DNA from: JAXMCK01 sp046349395
GTDB lineage: Bacteria; Pseudomonadota; Alphaproteobacteria; Geminicoccales; Geminicoccaceae
Assembly: GCA_046349395.1 (NCBI GenBank)
Contig: JAXMCK010000007.1
Span: 186,001 to 250,000, forward strand
DNA: 64,000 nucleotides
Reading direction: 5' to 3'
Below, piece by piece: positions 44,201 to 52,080 of the stretch. Positions within the stretch are counted from its first letter, which is position 1. Every line of letters begins with the position of its first letter. The notes beneath the pieces were generated by a model. That model saw nothing but the letters and a program-made list of their open reading frames with translations. It had not been told where the DNA came from and ran no database searches. The position numbers were made by a program, and so were the translations under genes.

Positions 44201-44966
44201 CGCCGTGCGCCGCCGCGCCGTCGAGCTGACCGCCTTGGGCCTCAGCGAAGCCGCCGCGCGACGGTCCGCTTCCGCGCGCGTCTTCGGCAGCAAGCCCGGT
44301 GCCTACGGTGCCGGCCTCCAGGCCCCCATCGACACCAGAGGCTGGAAGGAAACAAGCGAGCTCGCCGAGACATACCTAGCCTGGAGCGGCTGGGCCTATG
44401 GCCGCGGCGTCGAGGGCACCGAGGCCGGGCCGGAGCTGCGCGAACGCCTCGGCCGCGTCTCGCTCGTCCTGCACAACCAGGACAATCGCGAGCACGACAT
44501 CCTGGATTCCGACGATTACTACCAGTTCGAGGGCGGCATCGCCGCCGCGGTGCGCCATCTCAGCGGTCGCCAGCCGACGATCCTGCACAACGACCACAGC
44601 CGGCCCGAGCACCCCCGCGTGCGGACGCTGAAGGATGAGATCGGCCGCATCGTCCGGGGCCGGGCGGCGAACCCGAAATGGATCGCCGGTGTCATGCGCC
44701 ACGGCTACAAGGGTGCGTTCGAGATCGCCGCCACCGTCGACTATCTCTTCGCCTTCGCCGCCACCGCCGCCGTGGTCGAGGACCATCATTTCGAGCGGCT
44801 GTTCGAGGCCTACCTCCTCGACGAGGAGGTCCGCGACTTCATCGCCCGGCACAACCCGGCCGCCCTGCGCGAGATCGCGGAGCGCTTCGCCGAGGCGGTC
44901 GACCGTAGGCTGTGGCGACCGGCACGGAACAGTGCGGTGCCGCTGCTCGAAAGCCTCGCCGCCTGA
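41244..44966 (+). CDS. cobN: Cobaltochelatase subunit CobN
   Basis: The 1240-residue large subunit of the ATP-dependent aerobic chelatase inserts cobalt into hydrogenobyrinic acid a,c-diamide together with CobS and CobT, neither of which is in this window. The metal-insertion core is recognisable by HLGKHGNLEWLPGKALAL (about residue 551), shared with magnesium chelatase BchH, and by GEGSQAKRR soon after; the C-terminal NDHSRPEHPRVRTLKDEIGR and GYKGAFEIAATVDYLFAFAATA complete the CobN block. The ATG lies inside the end of cobU. Length is close to the usual 1270. It precedes cobO by 31 bp. Confidence 0.96.
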   Translation: MHLLSAELAPLADAETAVDLGQTPGDILVLSAADSELACLAAARARLPAEFPSLRLANLLRLGHPMSVDLHVEKVAAHAKLIAVRLLGGRSYWPYGVDQLVTLARAKNIKLALLPGDDRPDPQLDGLSTLDAAARDLLWRCLTHGGVANAETFLRQAAVLLGRSDEAPEPRPLPKAGLHLASGPAPDLASFLADLPPERPRALLVFYRALVQAGDVAPVDALLTQLEQEGLAALGLYVASLKDAEAAALTGAVVQQLRPDVILTATGFALGSFDGAPGPDPLQAADCPILQVVLGSGTEAAWRESPRGLTPRDLAMQVALPEVDGRVLARAVSFKAPTGRDALTEADLAAHRPVPDRVAFTAELASAWAKLRHTPLPDRRVAILLANYPSRDGRLANGVGLDTPASCIALLRAVNEAGYAVADIPPDGDALICELSLGVTNDLAARADRIVRVALPLAAYREHYAKLPEAARSAMEERWGPPESDPALQHDVFPLPFLVLGNAVVGIQPARGYEVDPTATYHSPDLVPPHNYLAAYFWLRRVFGAHAIVHLGKHGNLEWLPGKALALTEGCWPEIALGPLPHLYPFIVNDPGEGSQAKRRAAAVIVDHLTPPLTRAGTYGDLRALELQLDEFHQATELDPKRAAHLRREIAAETERLGLARDLDLDDPAENESLQRIDAHLCELKELQIRDGLHILGTSPAGTQRTDLLVALARLPRGRGQDGDASLLRALAADLGLDGFDPLGADLAEPWSGPRPAVLDGADPWRTNGDTVERLEALAANLVERGEAPAEWPRTQIVLDAIRDRLGPALDASDVSEIAACLAGLDGRFVAPGPSGAPTRGRPEVLPTGRNFFSVDCRAVPTPTAWALGWKSAQLVVEHHLQTEGEYPRHVALSAWGTANMRTGGDDIAQALALLGCRPVWEPTSGRVTGVEVLPLSILDRPRVDVTFRVSGFFRDAFPAQIELLDDAVRAVAALDEPADMNPLADAVRRRAVELTALGLSEAAARRSASARVFGSKPGAYGAGLQAPIDTRGWKETSELAETYLAWSGWAYGRGVEGTEAGPELRERLGRVSLVLHNQDNREHDILDSDDYYQFEGGIAAAVRHLSGRQPTILHNDHSRPEHPRVRTLKDEIGRIVRGRAANPKWIAGVMRHGYKGAFEIAATVDYLFAFAATAAVVEDHHFERLFEAYLLDEEVRDFIARHNPAALREIAERFAEAVDRRLWRPARNSAVPLLESLAA

Positions 44967-44997
44967 GGCGGCCCATCGAGATGAGGGAGGTCCGACC

Positions 44998-45600
44998 ATG
45001 ACCGAGGACACCGACGCCCATCGCGAGAAGATGGCGCGGATCAAGGCCGCGAAGGACCGGCTTTATGCCGGGAAGACGATTGAGAAAGGCCTGCTCATGG
45101 TCCATACCGGGACGGGCAAGGGCAAGAGTACCGCCGCCTGGGGCCTCGTCATGCGCTGCCTCGGCCACGGCCTGAAGGTCGGCGTCGTCCAGTTCGTGAA
45201 GGGCAAGCGGGCACCGGGCGAGCGCACCTTCCTCGAGCGCTTCCCCGATCTCATCACCTTCAAGGTCATGGGCGAGGGCTTCACCTGGGAGAGCCAGGAC
45301 CGGGAACGCGACCTTGCCGCCGCGCGCGCCGCCTTCGCCGAGGCCGAGAAGATGCTGCAGGATCCCGAACTGCACCTCGTCGTGCTTGACGAGCTGAACA
45401 TCGTGCTCCGCTACGACCAGCTGCCGCTGGACGAGGTCGTCGCCACCCTCGCCGCCCGCCGCCAGGGCCTCCACGTCGTCGTCACCGGCCGCAACGCCAA
45501 GCCCGAGTTGATCGAGGCCGCCGACCTCGTCACCGAGATGAAGCTCGTGAAGCACCCGTTCCGCGAGGGCGTGAAAGGCCAGCTCGGCATCGAGTGGTGA
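44998..45600 (+). CDS. cobO: Corrinoid adenosyltransferase CobO
   Basis: The 200-residue CobA/CobO/BtuR-family enzyme transfers the 5'-deoxyadenosyl group of ATP to cob(I)yrinic diamide. The P-loop is TGTGKGKSTAAWGL (about residues 38-51), followed by VGVVQFVKGKRAPGERTF and VVLDELNIVLRYDQL, the family's Walker B region. GGGAGG precedes the ATG. It closes the cobU-cobN-cobO operon; the next 66 bp end at an IS remnant. Confidence 0.95.
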   Translation: MTEDTDAHREKMARIKAAKDRLYAGKTIEKGLLMVHTGTGKGKSTAAWGLVMRCLGHGLKVGVVQFVKGKRAPGERTFLERFPDLITFKVMGEGFTWESQDRERDLAAARAAFAEAEKMLQDPELHLVVLDELNIVLRYDQLPLDEVVATLAARRQGLHVVVTGRNAKPELIEAADLVTEMKLVKHPFREGVKGQLGIEW

Positions 45601-45666
45601 GCTGGAACACGCGCCGTGCGGACCGGGCGCCTCTTTCTGGAGCAGGGCTCCGGCAGCCAAGCATTT

Positions 45667-46662
45667 TCACGCAGGGCGTGGATAGCCTGAGTTGGCGATG
45701 TAGTTGGCGCACTCGGCGGGTGGAAAGAGATCGAGGAGCCGGGCGATCGCGTTCCACAGACCGTCGACGGTGCGTTCGGCAGCCTGACGCCCAAGGGGTT
45801 TGGACTTGGGAAAGGCCTGCTGGGTCGGATTGAGGTCGGGCGAGGAGGGCGGCAGGTAGCGGAGTTCGGCACCGCGGGCTTCGATAGCCACGCGGGTACC
45901 GGCGACCGTGCGGCTTAGTCGAATTCCACGGAGGGATGTCAGCGGTGCTGACCGGGTGGGCGGCCAAGTTTATCCATGATCACGGCGTCGCCGGATCGCA
46001 GCTCCGGAGCCGGCATCCGTTCGGTCCAGACCCGGACGATGGCACCCTTCATCGCCCTCTCGGTGACATAGGGAATGAAGAAGCTGCGGTGCGTCAGAGT
46101 GGCGACGAATGTGGTGGACGTGCAGTGCACGTTCGGCACGCGATCGACCACCCGCCGGCCCCGGAGCCCACGGCCATACCGCCGAACCATGTTGGTCGCG
46201 CCACCGTCGACGGCCGTCAGCGCTCGACCGTCGACGAACACCAAGCGCTGCGGGTTCAGCCCGCTTTGCCCGGCCTGCCAATATCCCCGCCCCGAGGCGA
46301 AGTCTGGCCGGACCAGAGCGGCTTCTTCCAGCTTCACGCCGAGCCGGGCAGCGGTACGGTACACTAGGTCCAGGCTGGCGCTCACTGGTGCACCGCCTTC
46401 AGTCCGGCGCGCATCTCGTTCACCATGACGTCAGACCGCCGGGCTACCTCGGCCGCGATAGCGTCGGGGATCAACGGCCAACTCAGGTCCTGCTGATTCC
46501 GCTGCGCCCGTGCCTCCGTCTCGCCCGGCGCAACGCGGCGTAGCTGATGTACGGCGCGCTGACCTGGAACAGCCGCGCCGCTACCCGGGCCGACATACCG
46601 CCGCCCGCCGCCGCCAGAACCTGGCTCCGCAGGTCCGTCGAATCACTTGCCCCGAACGCCAC
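45667..46662 (-). pseudogene. Decayed IS630-family transposase
   Basis: Read right to left, three frames together rebuild an IS630 transposase. The N-terminal helix-turn-helix (DSTDLRSQVLAAAGGGMS, ARLFQVSAPYIS, from GTG 46662) is followed by a middle part with first Asp VFVDGRA and TNMVRRYGR, HRSFFIPYVTE, second Asp VIMDKLG (about 46385-45940), and an end in another frame (LPPSSPDLNP, ERTVDGLWNAIARLLD). At least two frameshifts separate them. The third catalytic residue is lost too: NPTQQ stands where IS630 has NPIEQ. No clear terminal repeats remain. It splits the B12 gene region. Confidence 0.85.
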
Positions 46663-47010
46663 GCCATCACACTGTCCTCGGCTCATTCCAACGAGAAGCA
46701 TGAATTGCCTGAATCGCCTGTGTGAATTGCAGATAAGGCTTCCTGTCAGGGGAAAGTGATCTCGCTGGAGTGAGGCACAGCTCCGGCTGTGCGTCGTACA
46801 GATAACCTTGTCGGCCCAACCGCCTAATGGTATTCGTTGATCTCCTGTCGTAGGGGATCCCGCTCCCACTTCGGTTGATCTCGACGGGATGATCTTCCTT
46901 GGCGGTTCCAATAGCCGCGCACCAGCTGCTTAGATTATGCTCAAAGATTAGGTAGTCAAATATAGATATAATTGGAAATTTGTAGTCCGCTCAAGTATAC
47001 CCTGTCGCAA
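46663..47010. other. Gene-free AT-rich stretch between the IS remnant and the pilus-type genes
   Basis: This roughly 350-bp stretch contains no frame I can support. The right part (about 46920-47000) is strongly AT-rich. A perfect 7-bp hairpin GCACAGC-N4-GCTGTGC lies at 46775-46792 and might be an element end or a terminator for the leftward TadE gene; no T-run follows on the minus strand. Confidence 0.4.
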
Positions 47011-47544
47011 CTATCCGAGCGTGTCGAGGGCGCCGAAGCGGGGGCGGTAGTAGGCGACGCGGCGGAGCGTGGTGGCGGCGATGTCGCCTAGCAGCCAGGG
47101 CTCGTAAGCGTAGAAGATCTCGGTCACGACGACCGTCTCGTCGTCGCCGGCGACGATGTCGGCCGGGAGATCGGCCGCGGTCGTGACCTCGCTCGTCGCG
47201 GCGAGACTGCCGGCACCGCCTCGCCGCCATTGCACTTTCGCCGCCCCGCCGCTGAGCGCGATGCTCGTCACGATCACCCGCCCCGAGGTCGCGAGGTCGA
47301 AAGGCTGGCAGATCTGCCGCACAGCACTGAAGAGGTCGTCGAGGGTGGCGGCCGTGAGGACCTCTTCGCGCGTCGCGATGTCCCCGATCGTCGAGGCCGC
47401 GTGCTGGAGCTTGATCGACAGCAGGATGTAACGTGAGACCTCGAAGGTCCCGCCGATCAGGATCAGCAGGACCGGCAGGGTCAGGGCGAACTCGACGGCC
47501 CCGAATCCGCGCCTGTCCCGCCACGCAGGTGTCTCCCGGCGCAT
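47011..47544 (-). CDS. TadE-like pilus assembly / secreted pseudopilin-type protein
   Basis: The 177-residue protein has a short basic leader then a single hydrophobic helix with the TadE motif GFGAVEFALTLPVLLILIGG (about residues 13-32). The rest should be periplasmic, with no obvious domain. TadE-like proteins are processed like pilins and belong to the Flp/Tad pilus, but many alphaproteobacteria carry TadE/TadG-only clusters. It starts at the ATG that touches the stop of the next upstream TadE gene. Confidence 0.82.
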   Translation of the reverse strand: MRRETPAWRDRRGFGAVEFALTLPVLLILIGGTFEVSRYILLSIKLQHAASTIGDIATREEVLTAATLDDLFSAVRQICQPFDLATSGRVIVTSIALSGGAAKVQWRRGGAGSLAATSEVTTAADLPADIVAGDDETVVVTEIFYAYEPWLLGDIAATTLRRVAYYRPRFGALDTLG

Positions 47545-48104
47545 CAGCTATAGGGCTCGTTGCGCACCGCCACGCTGGCACGGTGCAGGATCTTGCCGAC
47601 GAGCGGCTTCAGGAGGGCGCTGAAGATGTTGGTCTCGTACTCGACCGAGTAGAGCACGATGTCGCCCGCACCGCCCGCACCGGACTTGCCCTGGTCGGGA
47701 TCCCAGCCGCCATTGCCGTTGATGTCGGTGAAAGGCTCGCCCGGGTCCCATTTCCCGTTCTTGTTGGTGTCGGTGTACGGCTCAGGCTGCCGCATGGCGC
47801 CGAAGCTCCGGTAGACGTTCGTCGTGATGACGACCTCGTCCATGTCGATGAGGCCGAAGGTCCGATCCGCGATGATCTCGCGGATGACGTCCGTCCGGCT
47901 CTTCCCTTCCTCGTTCTCCTGGCCCGTCGTGCCGAAGCGGGACGCCTCGATGACCGCCGACTCCAGCGTCCCGTTGATGACGAAGGCGATGCCCAGTTCG
48001 AACACACCGAGCAGGCAGAGCAGCAGGAGCGGCAGGACCAGCGCGAACTCGACGGCGGCATTGCCGGCGCGGCCCAGGCGTGTGCACCGTTGCCGGCCCG
48101 GCAT
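47544..48104 (-). CDS. TadE-like protein with two EF-hand-like calcium loops
   Basis: The 186-residue protein has a TadE helix (NAAVEFALVLPLLLLCLLGVF, about residues 15-35). Unusually, residues 112-123 (DTNKNGKWDPGE) fit a canonical 12-residue EF-hand loop at positions 1, 3, 5, 9 and 12. A second, degenerate copy follows at 127-138 (DINGNGGWDPDQ), with Gln instead of the final acidic residue. This suggests calcium-dependent folding outside the cell. It lies between the other TadE gene (1-bp overlap) and the TadG gene (4-bp gap), so the three are one operon. Confidence 0.85.
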   Translation of the reverse strand: MPGRQRCTRLGRAGNAAVEFALVLPLLLLCLLGVFELGIAFVINGTLESAVIEASRFGTTGQENEEGKSRTDVIREIIADRTFGLIDMDEVVITTNVYRSFGAMRQPEPYTDTNKNGKWDPGEPFTDINGNGGWDPDQGKSGAGGAGDIVLYSVEYETNIFSALLKPLVGKILHRASVAVRNEPYS

Positions 48105-48108
48105 CGGC

Positions 48109-49545
48109 CTAGCCCGAGATCCGGAGGTTCGAGAGTTGCCGTCCCACCCGGCGGAAGATCGTGCGCAGCGTCGCGTTGTCGGGTGCGTGGGAATAGTACT
48201 CGGGCTTGGTGGCGCAGTTCTTGTAGAGCGTCTTCGTCGAGGTGCTGGGCGAGGCGCCGAAGGTGATCGTGTAGATGATGACGCCGTTGCCCTTCATGGC
48301 GGTGCAGATGCGGGACATCTTGTTGTCCATGAGCGTCTTGCCCTGGGCCAGGGTGGAGCCGTTGGGCATGAAATCGAAGAGGCGGCCGTAGGAGGTGTAG
48401 TCGGAGCCGCGCGGTCCCGTCGGTGGATTGTCGTAGACCTCGTTGTTGCCGTCGGTGAGCAGGACGACGACCTTGTCCGAGAGCTCCGCCCGGTAGTCGA
48501 GCGGGAGGTCGTTCGGCGTGTTGCCGCCCCAGAGGCCGCGCCAGCGGGGCGAGATCGTGTTCCAGCCCCAAACCAGCCCCATGTTCCCGAAGGTGCCGCC
48601 GCGGTGCCAGGCGCCCATGCCGTTCAGCGCCGCCTTCACCTTGGTCTTTTCGGCCGTGAGCGACAGGATCGGGGCGCCGCAGCCGAGATTGGGGCCGTAC
48701 CCGTCGTTGCGCGCGGCGAGCCGCTCGTCGGTGGGCGGTTTGCGCGGCGCGCCCCAGTCATTGTCGGTATCGTCCGGGTAGAGAAAGCTGCGGAGCGGCA
48801 CCGTGGAGGGCGTCTTGTCGGTCTCGTCGTCGGGACTGGCGCTCGCCATCACGCAGCCCTTCCAGGTCGACGGCGAATAGTCGCCGTCACCGCGCAGGCG
48901 CACCCGATCGGTCGCCGCCAGCCAACTCGTCCGCGTGCTGCCGATGTTCACCGTGGCGGCGAACGGCACCACCGACACCCAGAGATTGTCGTGGGTCTCC
49001 GCGGCACCGTACACGATGTCGACGAGATCGAGGGCCGCCGCCTTCATCGTGTCGAAGGGCGTGCCCCACATGGAGCCCGTATTGTCGAGCACCAGGGCCA
49101 GTTCCATGCGCCGCACGTCGCGGTTGATGACGGTGCGCGCGTCGATGGTGAGGTCGTCATAGCCGAACAGCAGCATGAAGTGCGTCGGCATGCTGGCCGT
49201 GGCGGTGAGCACGATCCGCGCCCCGTCGTCCTCGATCTCCGTGTCGAAGCTCGTCACGGTGGCGACGGCCGGGCCGGCGTCGAAATTGCCGTAAAAGTAG
49301 GCTTCGGCGTCGGGCTCGACGTCGTCGTCGTCGAGGGCACGCCCCGCGGCCAGGCCCGCAGCGTCGAGCGACTTCTGCAGCTGGGCCTGCACCGAGTAGG
49401 CGAGCAGCCCGTCGACGGCGACGCCCACCATCGTCAGCAATGGAAGGATCGACAGGCCGAACGTGATCGCGACATTGCCGCCGCGGCCGCCGATGAAGGC
49501 CCGTGCTGCCCCGAGATGGTGCCAAAAATGCCGCAGGCGCTCCAC
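48109..49545 (-). CDS. TadG-like protein with von Willebrand factor A domain
   Basis: The 478-residue protein starts at a GTG that leaves about 60 bp to the divergent cobD. A TadE/G-type helix (GNVAITFGLSILPLLTMVGVAVDG, about residues 23-46) anchors it. The extracytoplasmic part is a vWA domain with MIDAS start D154-N-T156-G-S158 (LALVLDNTGSM) and later VVVLLTDGNNE. The insert between (about 200-300) contains paired cysteines. TadG proteins bridge Flp-pilus components or act as adhesins. No tadA/tadB/tadC/flp gene is in the window. Confidence 0.87.
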   Translation of the reverse strand: MERLRHFWHHLGAARAFIGGRGGNVAITFGLSILPLLTMVGVAVDGLLAYSVQAQLQKSLDAAGLAAGRALDDDDVEPDAEAYFYGNFDAGPAVATVTSFDTEIEDDGARIVLTATASMPTHFMLLFGYDDLTIDARTVINRDVRRMELALVLDNTGSMWGTPFDTMKAAALDLVDIVYGAAETHDNLWVSVVPFAATVNIGSTRTSWLAATDRVRLRGDGDYSPSTWKGCVMASASPDDETDKTPSTVPLRSFLYPDDTDNDWGAPRKPPTDERLAARNDGYGPNLGCGAPILSLTAEKTKVKAALNGMGAWHRGGTFGNMGLVWGWNTISPRWRGLWGGNTPNDLPLDYRAELSDKVVVLLTDGNNEVYDNPPTGPRGSDYTSYGRLFDFMPNGSTLAQGKTLMDNKMSRICTAMKGNGVIIYTITFGASPSTSTKTLYKNCATKPEYYSHAPDNATLRTIFRRVGRQLSNLRISG

Positions 49546-49604
49546 GCCGACTGCTCCCCGCAAACGTGCGGCCGACCTTCGGCTTAGGCCGATCTCGTTA
49601 AGGA

Positions 49605-50564
49605 GTGATTGATCTGCCGGTCGGACTGCCCCTTCTGCTCGCGTTGCTGCTGGACGCCGCGTTCGGCGAGCCGGCCTGGCTCTATCGCCGCATCCCACAT
49701 CCCGTCGTGATGCTGGGTCACCTGATCTCGGCTGCGGAACGGCGTCTGCTCCGCCCGGAAGCTTCCCCGGCGCGCAAGCGGATCGCCGGGGTCCTGCTGC
49801 TCGTTCTCGTCACCGGGATCGCCGTGGCCGTCGGGCTCGCGCTCCACCTCGTCCTCGCCCGACTGCCCGCTGGCTGGGCGATCGAGGCGGCCCTCATGAG
49901 CACGCTCATCGCCCAGCGCAGCCTCGTCGACCATGTCCGCGCCGTGGCCGATGGCCTCGACCAAGGGCTGGCCGAGGCACGCGCCGCCGTCTCGCGCATC
50001 GTCGGCCGCGACCCGGAAGCCCTGGACCGGCCGGCCATCGCCCGCGCCGCCCTCGAATCCCTGGCCGAGAACTTCTCCGACGGTGTGGTCGCCCCCCTCT
50101 TCTGGGGCCTCGTCGGCGGCCTGCCGGGCATGCTGGCCTACAAGGCCGTGAACACGCTGGACAGCATGGTCGGCCACAAGAGCCCGCGCTACCTCGACTT
50201 CGGCCGCGCCAGCGCGCGTTTCGACGACCTCGTCAACCTGATCCCCGCCCGCCTCGCCGCCCTGGTCCTGCTCCTCGCCGCCTTCGTCTCACGGCTCGAC
50301 GTCGCCGGCGCATGGCGCGCGATATGGCGCGATGCGAAGCACCACCGCTCGCCCAACGCCGGCTGGCCCGAGGCCGCCATGGCCGGCGCCCTCGACCTGC
50401 GCCTCGCCGGACCGCGCAGCTATGGCGGCGTGCAGGTCGACGACGGCTGGATGGGCGACGGCAGCCCCGATGCCGACGTCGCCTCGATCCGCGCCGGCCT
50501 GCGCCTCGCCTGGGTCGCCTGGGGCGTCCTGTTCGTCCTCACCGCCCTGACCGCGCTCGGCTGA
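49605..50564 (+). CDS. cobD: Adenosylcobinamide-phosphate synthase CobD/CbiB
   Basis: The 319-residue integral membrane enzyme attaches the aminopropanol (or its phosphate) arm to adenosylcobyric acid. About five hydrophobic segments are visible, starting LLLALLLDAAFGEP. Family signatures are HPVVMLGHLI, ALESLAENFSDGVVAPLFWG and KAVNTLDSMVGHKSPRY. The GTG at 49605 directly abuts AAGGAG, an odd zero spacing; a CTG three codons downstream would be better placed. It converges on cobQ with a 26-bp overlap of the two 3' ends. Confidence 0.95.
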   Translation: MIDLPVGLPLLLALLLDAAFGEPAWLYRRIPHPVVMLGHLISAAERRLLRPEASPARKRIAGVLLLVLVTGIAVAVGLALHLVLARLPAGWAIEAALMSTLIAQRSLVDHVRAVADGLDQGLAEARAAVSRIVGRDPEALDRPAIARAALESLAENFSDGVVAPLFWGLVGGLPGMLAYKAVNTLDSMVGHKSPRYLDFGRASARFDDLVNLIPARLAALVLLLAAFVSRLDVAGAWRAIWRDAKHHRSPNAGWPEAAMAGALDLRLAGPRSYGGVQVDDGWMGDGSPDADVASIRAGLRLAWVAWGVLFVLTALTALG

Positions 50565-52017
50565 TGGCCAGCATCCGGTCGAGATCGAGGCACTGCTCCA
50601 GGTGGGCCGCCAGCCCATCGAGGGCCGCCTCCACGCCCGCCTCGTAGGCGACCCCGCTCGCCTCCCGCCGCCGGATCCGGCCGAGAAAGGCGCTCCGGAA
50701 CGCGTCCTCGGCCAGCAGCCCGTGCAGGTAGCAGCCCATCACACGCCCGGTGGCCACGACGGCACCGTCGAGCCGTCCGTCGCCGAGCCGCAACATCGGC
50801 CGGTCGAGTCCCGGCCCGGTAGTTCGCCCGAGATGGATCTCGTAGCCCGTCACCGGCAGCCCGGTCCTCAGATCGGTTCCGGTCGCGGGTCCGACCAGCT
50901 TCTCACCGCCCAACTCGGTCGCGACGTCGAGCAACCCCAGCCCCGATACCGTCTGCGGCGGACCTTCGAGCCCCTGCGGATCGGCGATTTCCGTCCCCAG
51001 CATCTGGTACCCGCCACAGAGGCCCAGCACCCAGCCGCCCCGGCGGACATGGGCCGCGATGTCGATGTCCCATCCCGCCATGCGCAACGCCGCCAGATCC
51101 GCGATCGTCGCCTTGCTCCCCGGCAGCAGCACCAGATCCGTGTCGCCCGGCAGCACCTCGCCCGGCTCCAGGATGTGCAGCGCCACGTCGGGCTCGGCCG
51201 CCAGCGGCTGCAGGTCGTCGAAGTTGGCGATGCGCGGCAGCCGCGGCACCATCACCCTGATCGCACCGTCCCGTCGCTCGCCGGCGATCTCGGCGAGCCC
51301 CAGCACGTCCTCCTTCGGCAGCGCCCGCGCCCCCTCGAACCAGGTCACGACACCCAGCGACGCCAGTCCCGTCCGCTCGCGGATCAACGGGTGCGCACTG
51401 TCGAACAGCGCCGGATCGCCGCGGAACTTGTTGACGACGTAGCCGCGCAGCAGTGCCCGCTCCTCCGGCTCCAGCAGATCGACGGTCCCGACGAGCTGCG
51501 CGATCACCCCGCCCCGTTCGATGTCGCCCGCGAGGACCACCGGCACGCCAGCCGCCGTCGCGAAGCCCATGTTGGCGATGTCACCGGCGCGCAGATTGAC
51601 CTCGGCCGGGCTGCCCGCCCCTTCGACGACGACGATGTCGGCCGCGCGGCCCAGCCGCTCGAAGCTCTCCAGCACCCGCCGCAGCAGCGTCGGCTTCAGC
51701 GCGTGATAGTCGCGCGCCGCACAGGTCGTCAGCACCCGCCCCTGCACCACGACCTGGGCTCCCGTCTCGCTCTGCGGCTTCAGCAGCACCGGGTTCATGT
51801 CGGTCGTCGGCGCCACCCCACAGGCCCGCGCCTGCAGCGCCTGTGCCCGGCCGATCTCGCCGCCGTCCGCCGTCGCCGCCGCGTTGTTGCTCATGTTCTG
51901 CGGCTTGAACGGCAGAACGCGCAGCCCGCGGTTGCGGAACGCCCGGCACAGGCCCGCCACCAGCAGCGACTTGCCGGCGTTCGAGCAGGTTCCCTGGATC
52001 ATCAAGGCCGGCGTCAT
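50539..52017 (-). CDS. cobQ: Cobyric acid synthase CobQ
   Basis: The 492-residue glutamine-dependent amidase amidates adenosylcobyrinic diamide at b, d, e and g. The N-terminal dethiobiotin-synthetase-like ATPase domain has GTCSNAGKSLLVAGL and FKPQNMSNNAAAT; the C-terminal glutaminase carries its cysteine in LGLCGGYQMLG (about residue 330) and histidine in GCYLHGLL (about 425). The ATG at 52017 gives the usual MTPALMIQGT opening. Length is normal. It is minus-strand, facing away from the broken dehydrogenase gene 63 bp upstream. Confidence 0.96.
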   Translation of the reverse strand: MTPALMIQGTCSNAGKSLLVAGLCRAFRNRGLRVLPFKPQNMSNNAAATADGGEIGRAQALQARACGVAPTTDMNPVLLKPQSETGAQVVVQGRVLTTCAARDYHALKPTLLRRVLESFERLGRAADIVVVEGAGSPAEVNLRAGDIANMGFATAAGVPVVLAGDIERGGVIAQLVGTVDLLEPEERALLRGYVVNKFRGDPALFDSAHPLIRERTGLASLGVVTWFEGARALPKEDVLGLAEIAGERRDGAIRVMVPRLPRIANFDDLQPLAAEPDVALHILEPGEVLPGDTDLVLLPGSKATIADLAALRMAGWDIDIAAHVRRGGWVLGLCGGYQMLGTEIADPQGLEGPPQTVSGLGLLDVATELGGEKLVGPATGTDLRTGLPVTGYEIHLGRTTGPGLDRPMLRLGDGRLDGAVVATGRVMGCYLHGLLAEDAFRSAFLGRIRRREASGVAYEAGVEAALDGLAAHLEQCLDLDRMLAISRARSGR

Positions 52018-52080
52018 GCGGGGCTTGATGCGGTGCCGCGACCGGCGGATCAATGCCTCTCCGCTTCCGGAGTGCGCGAC

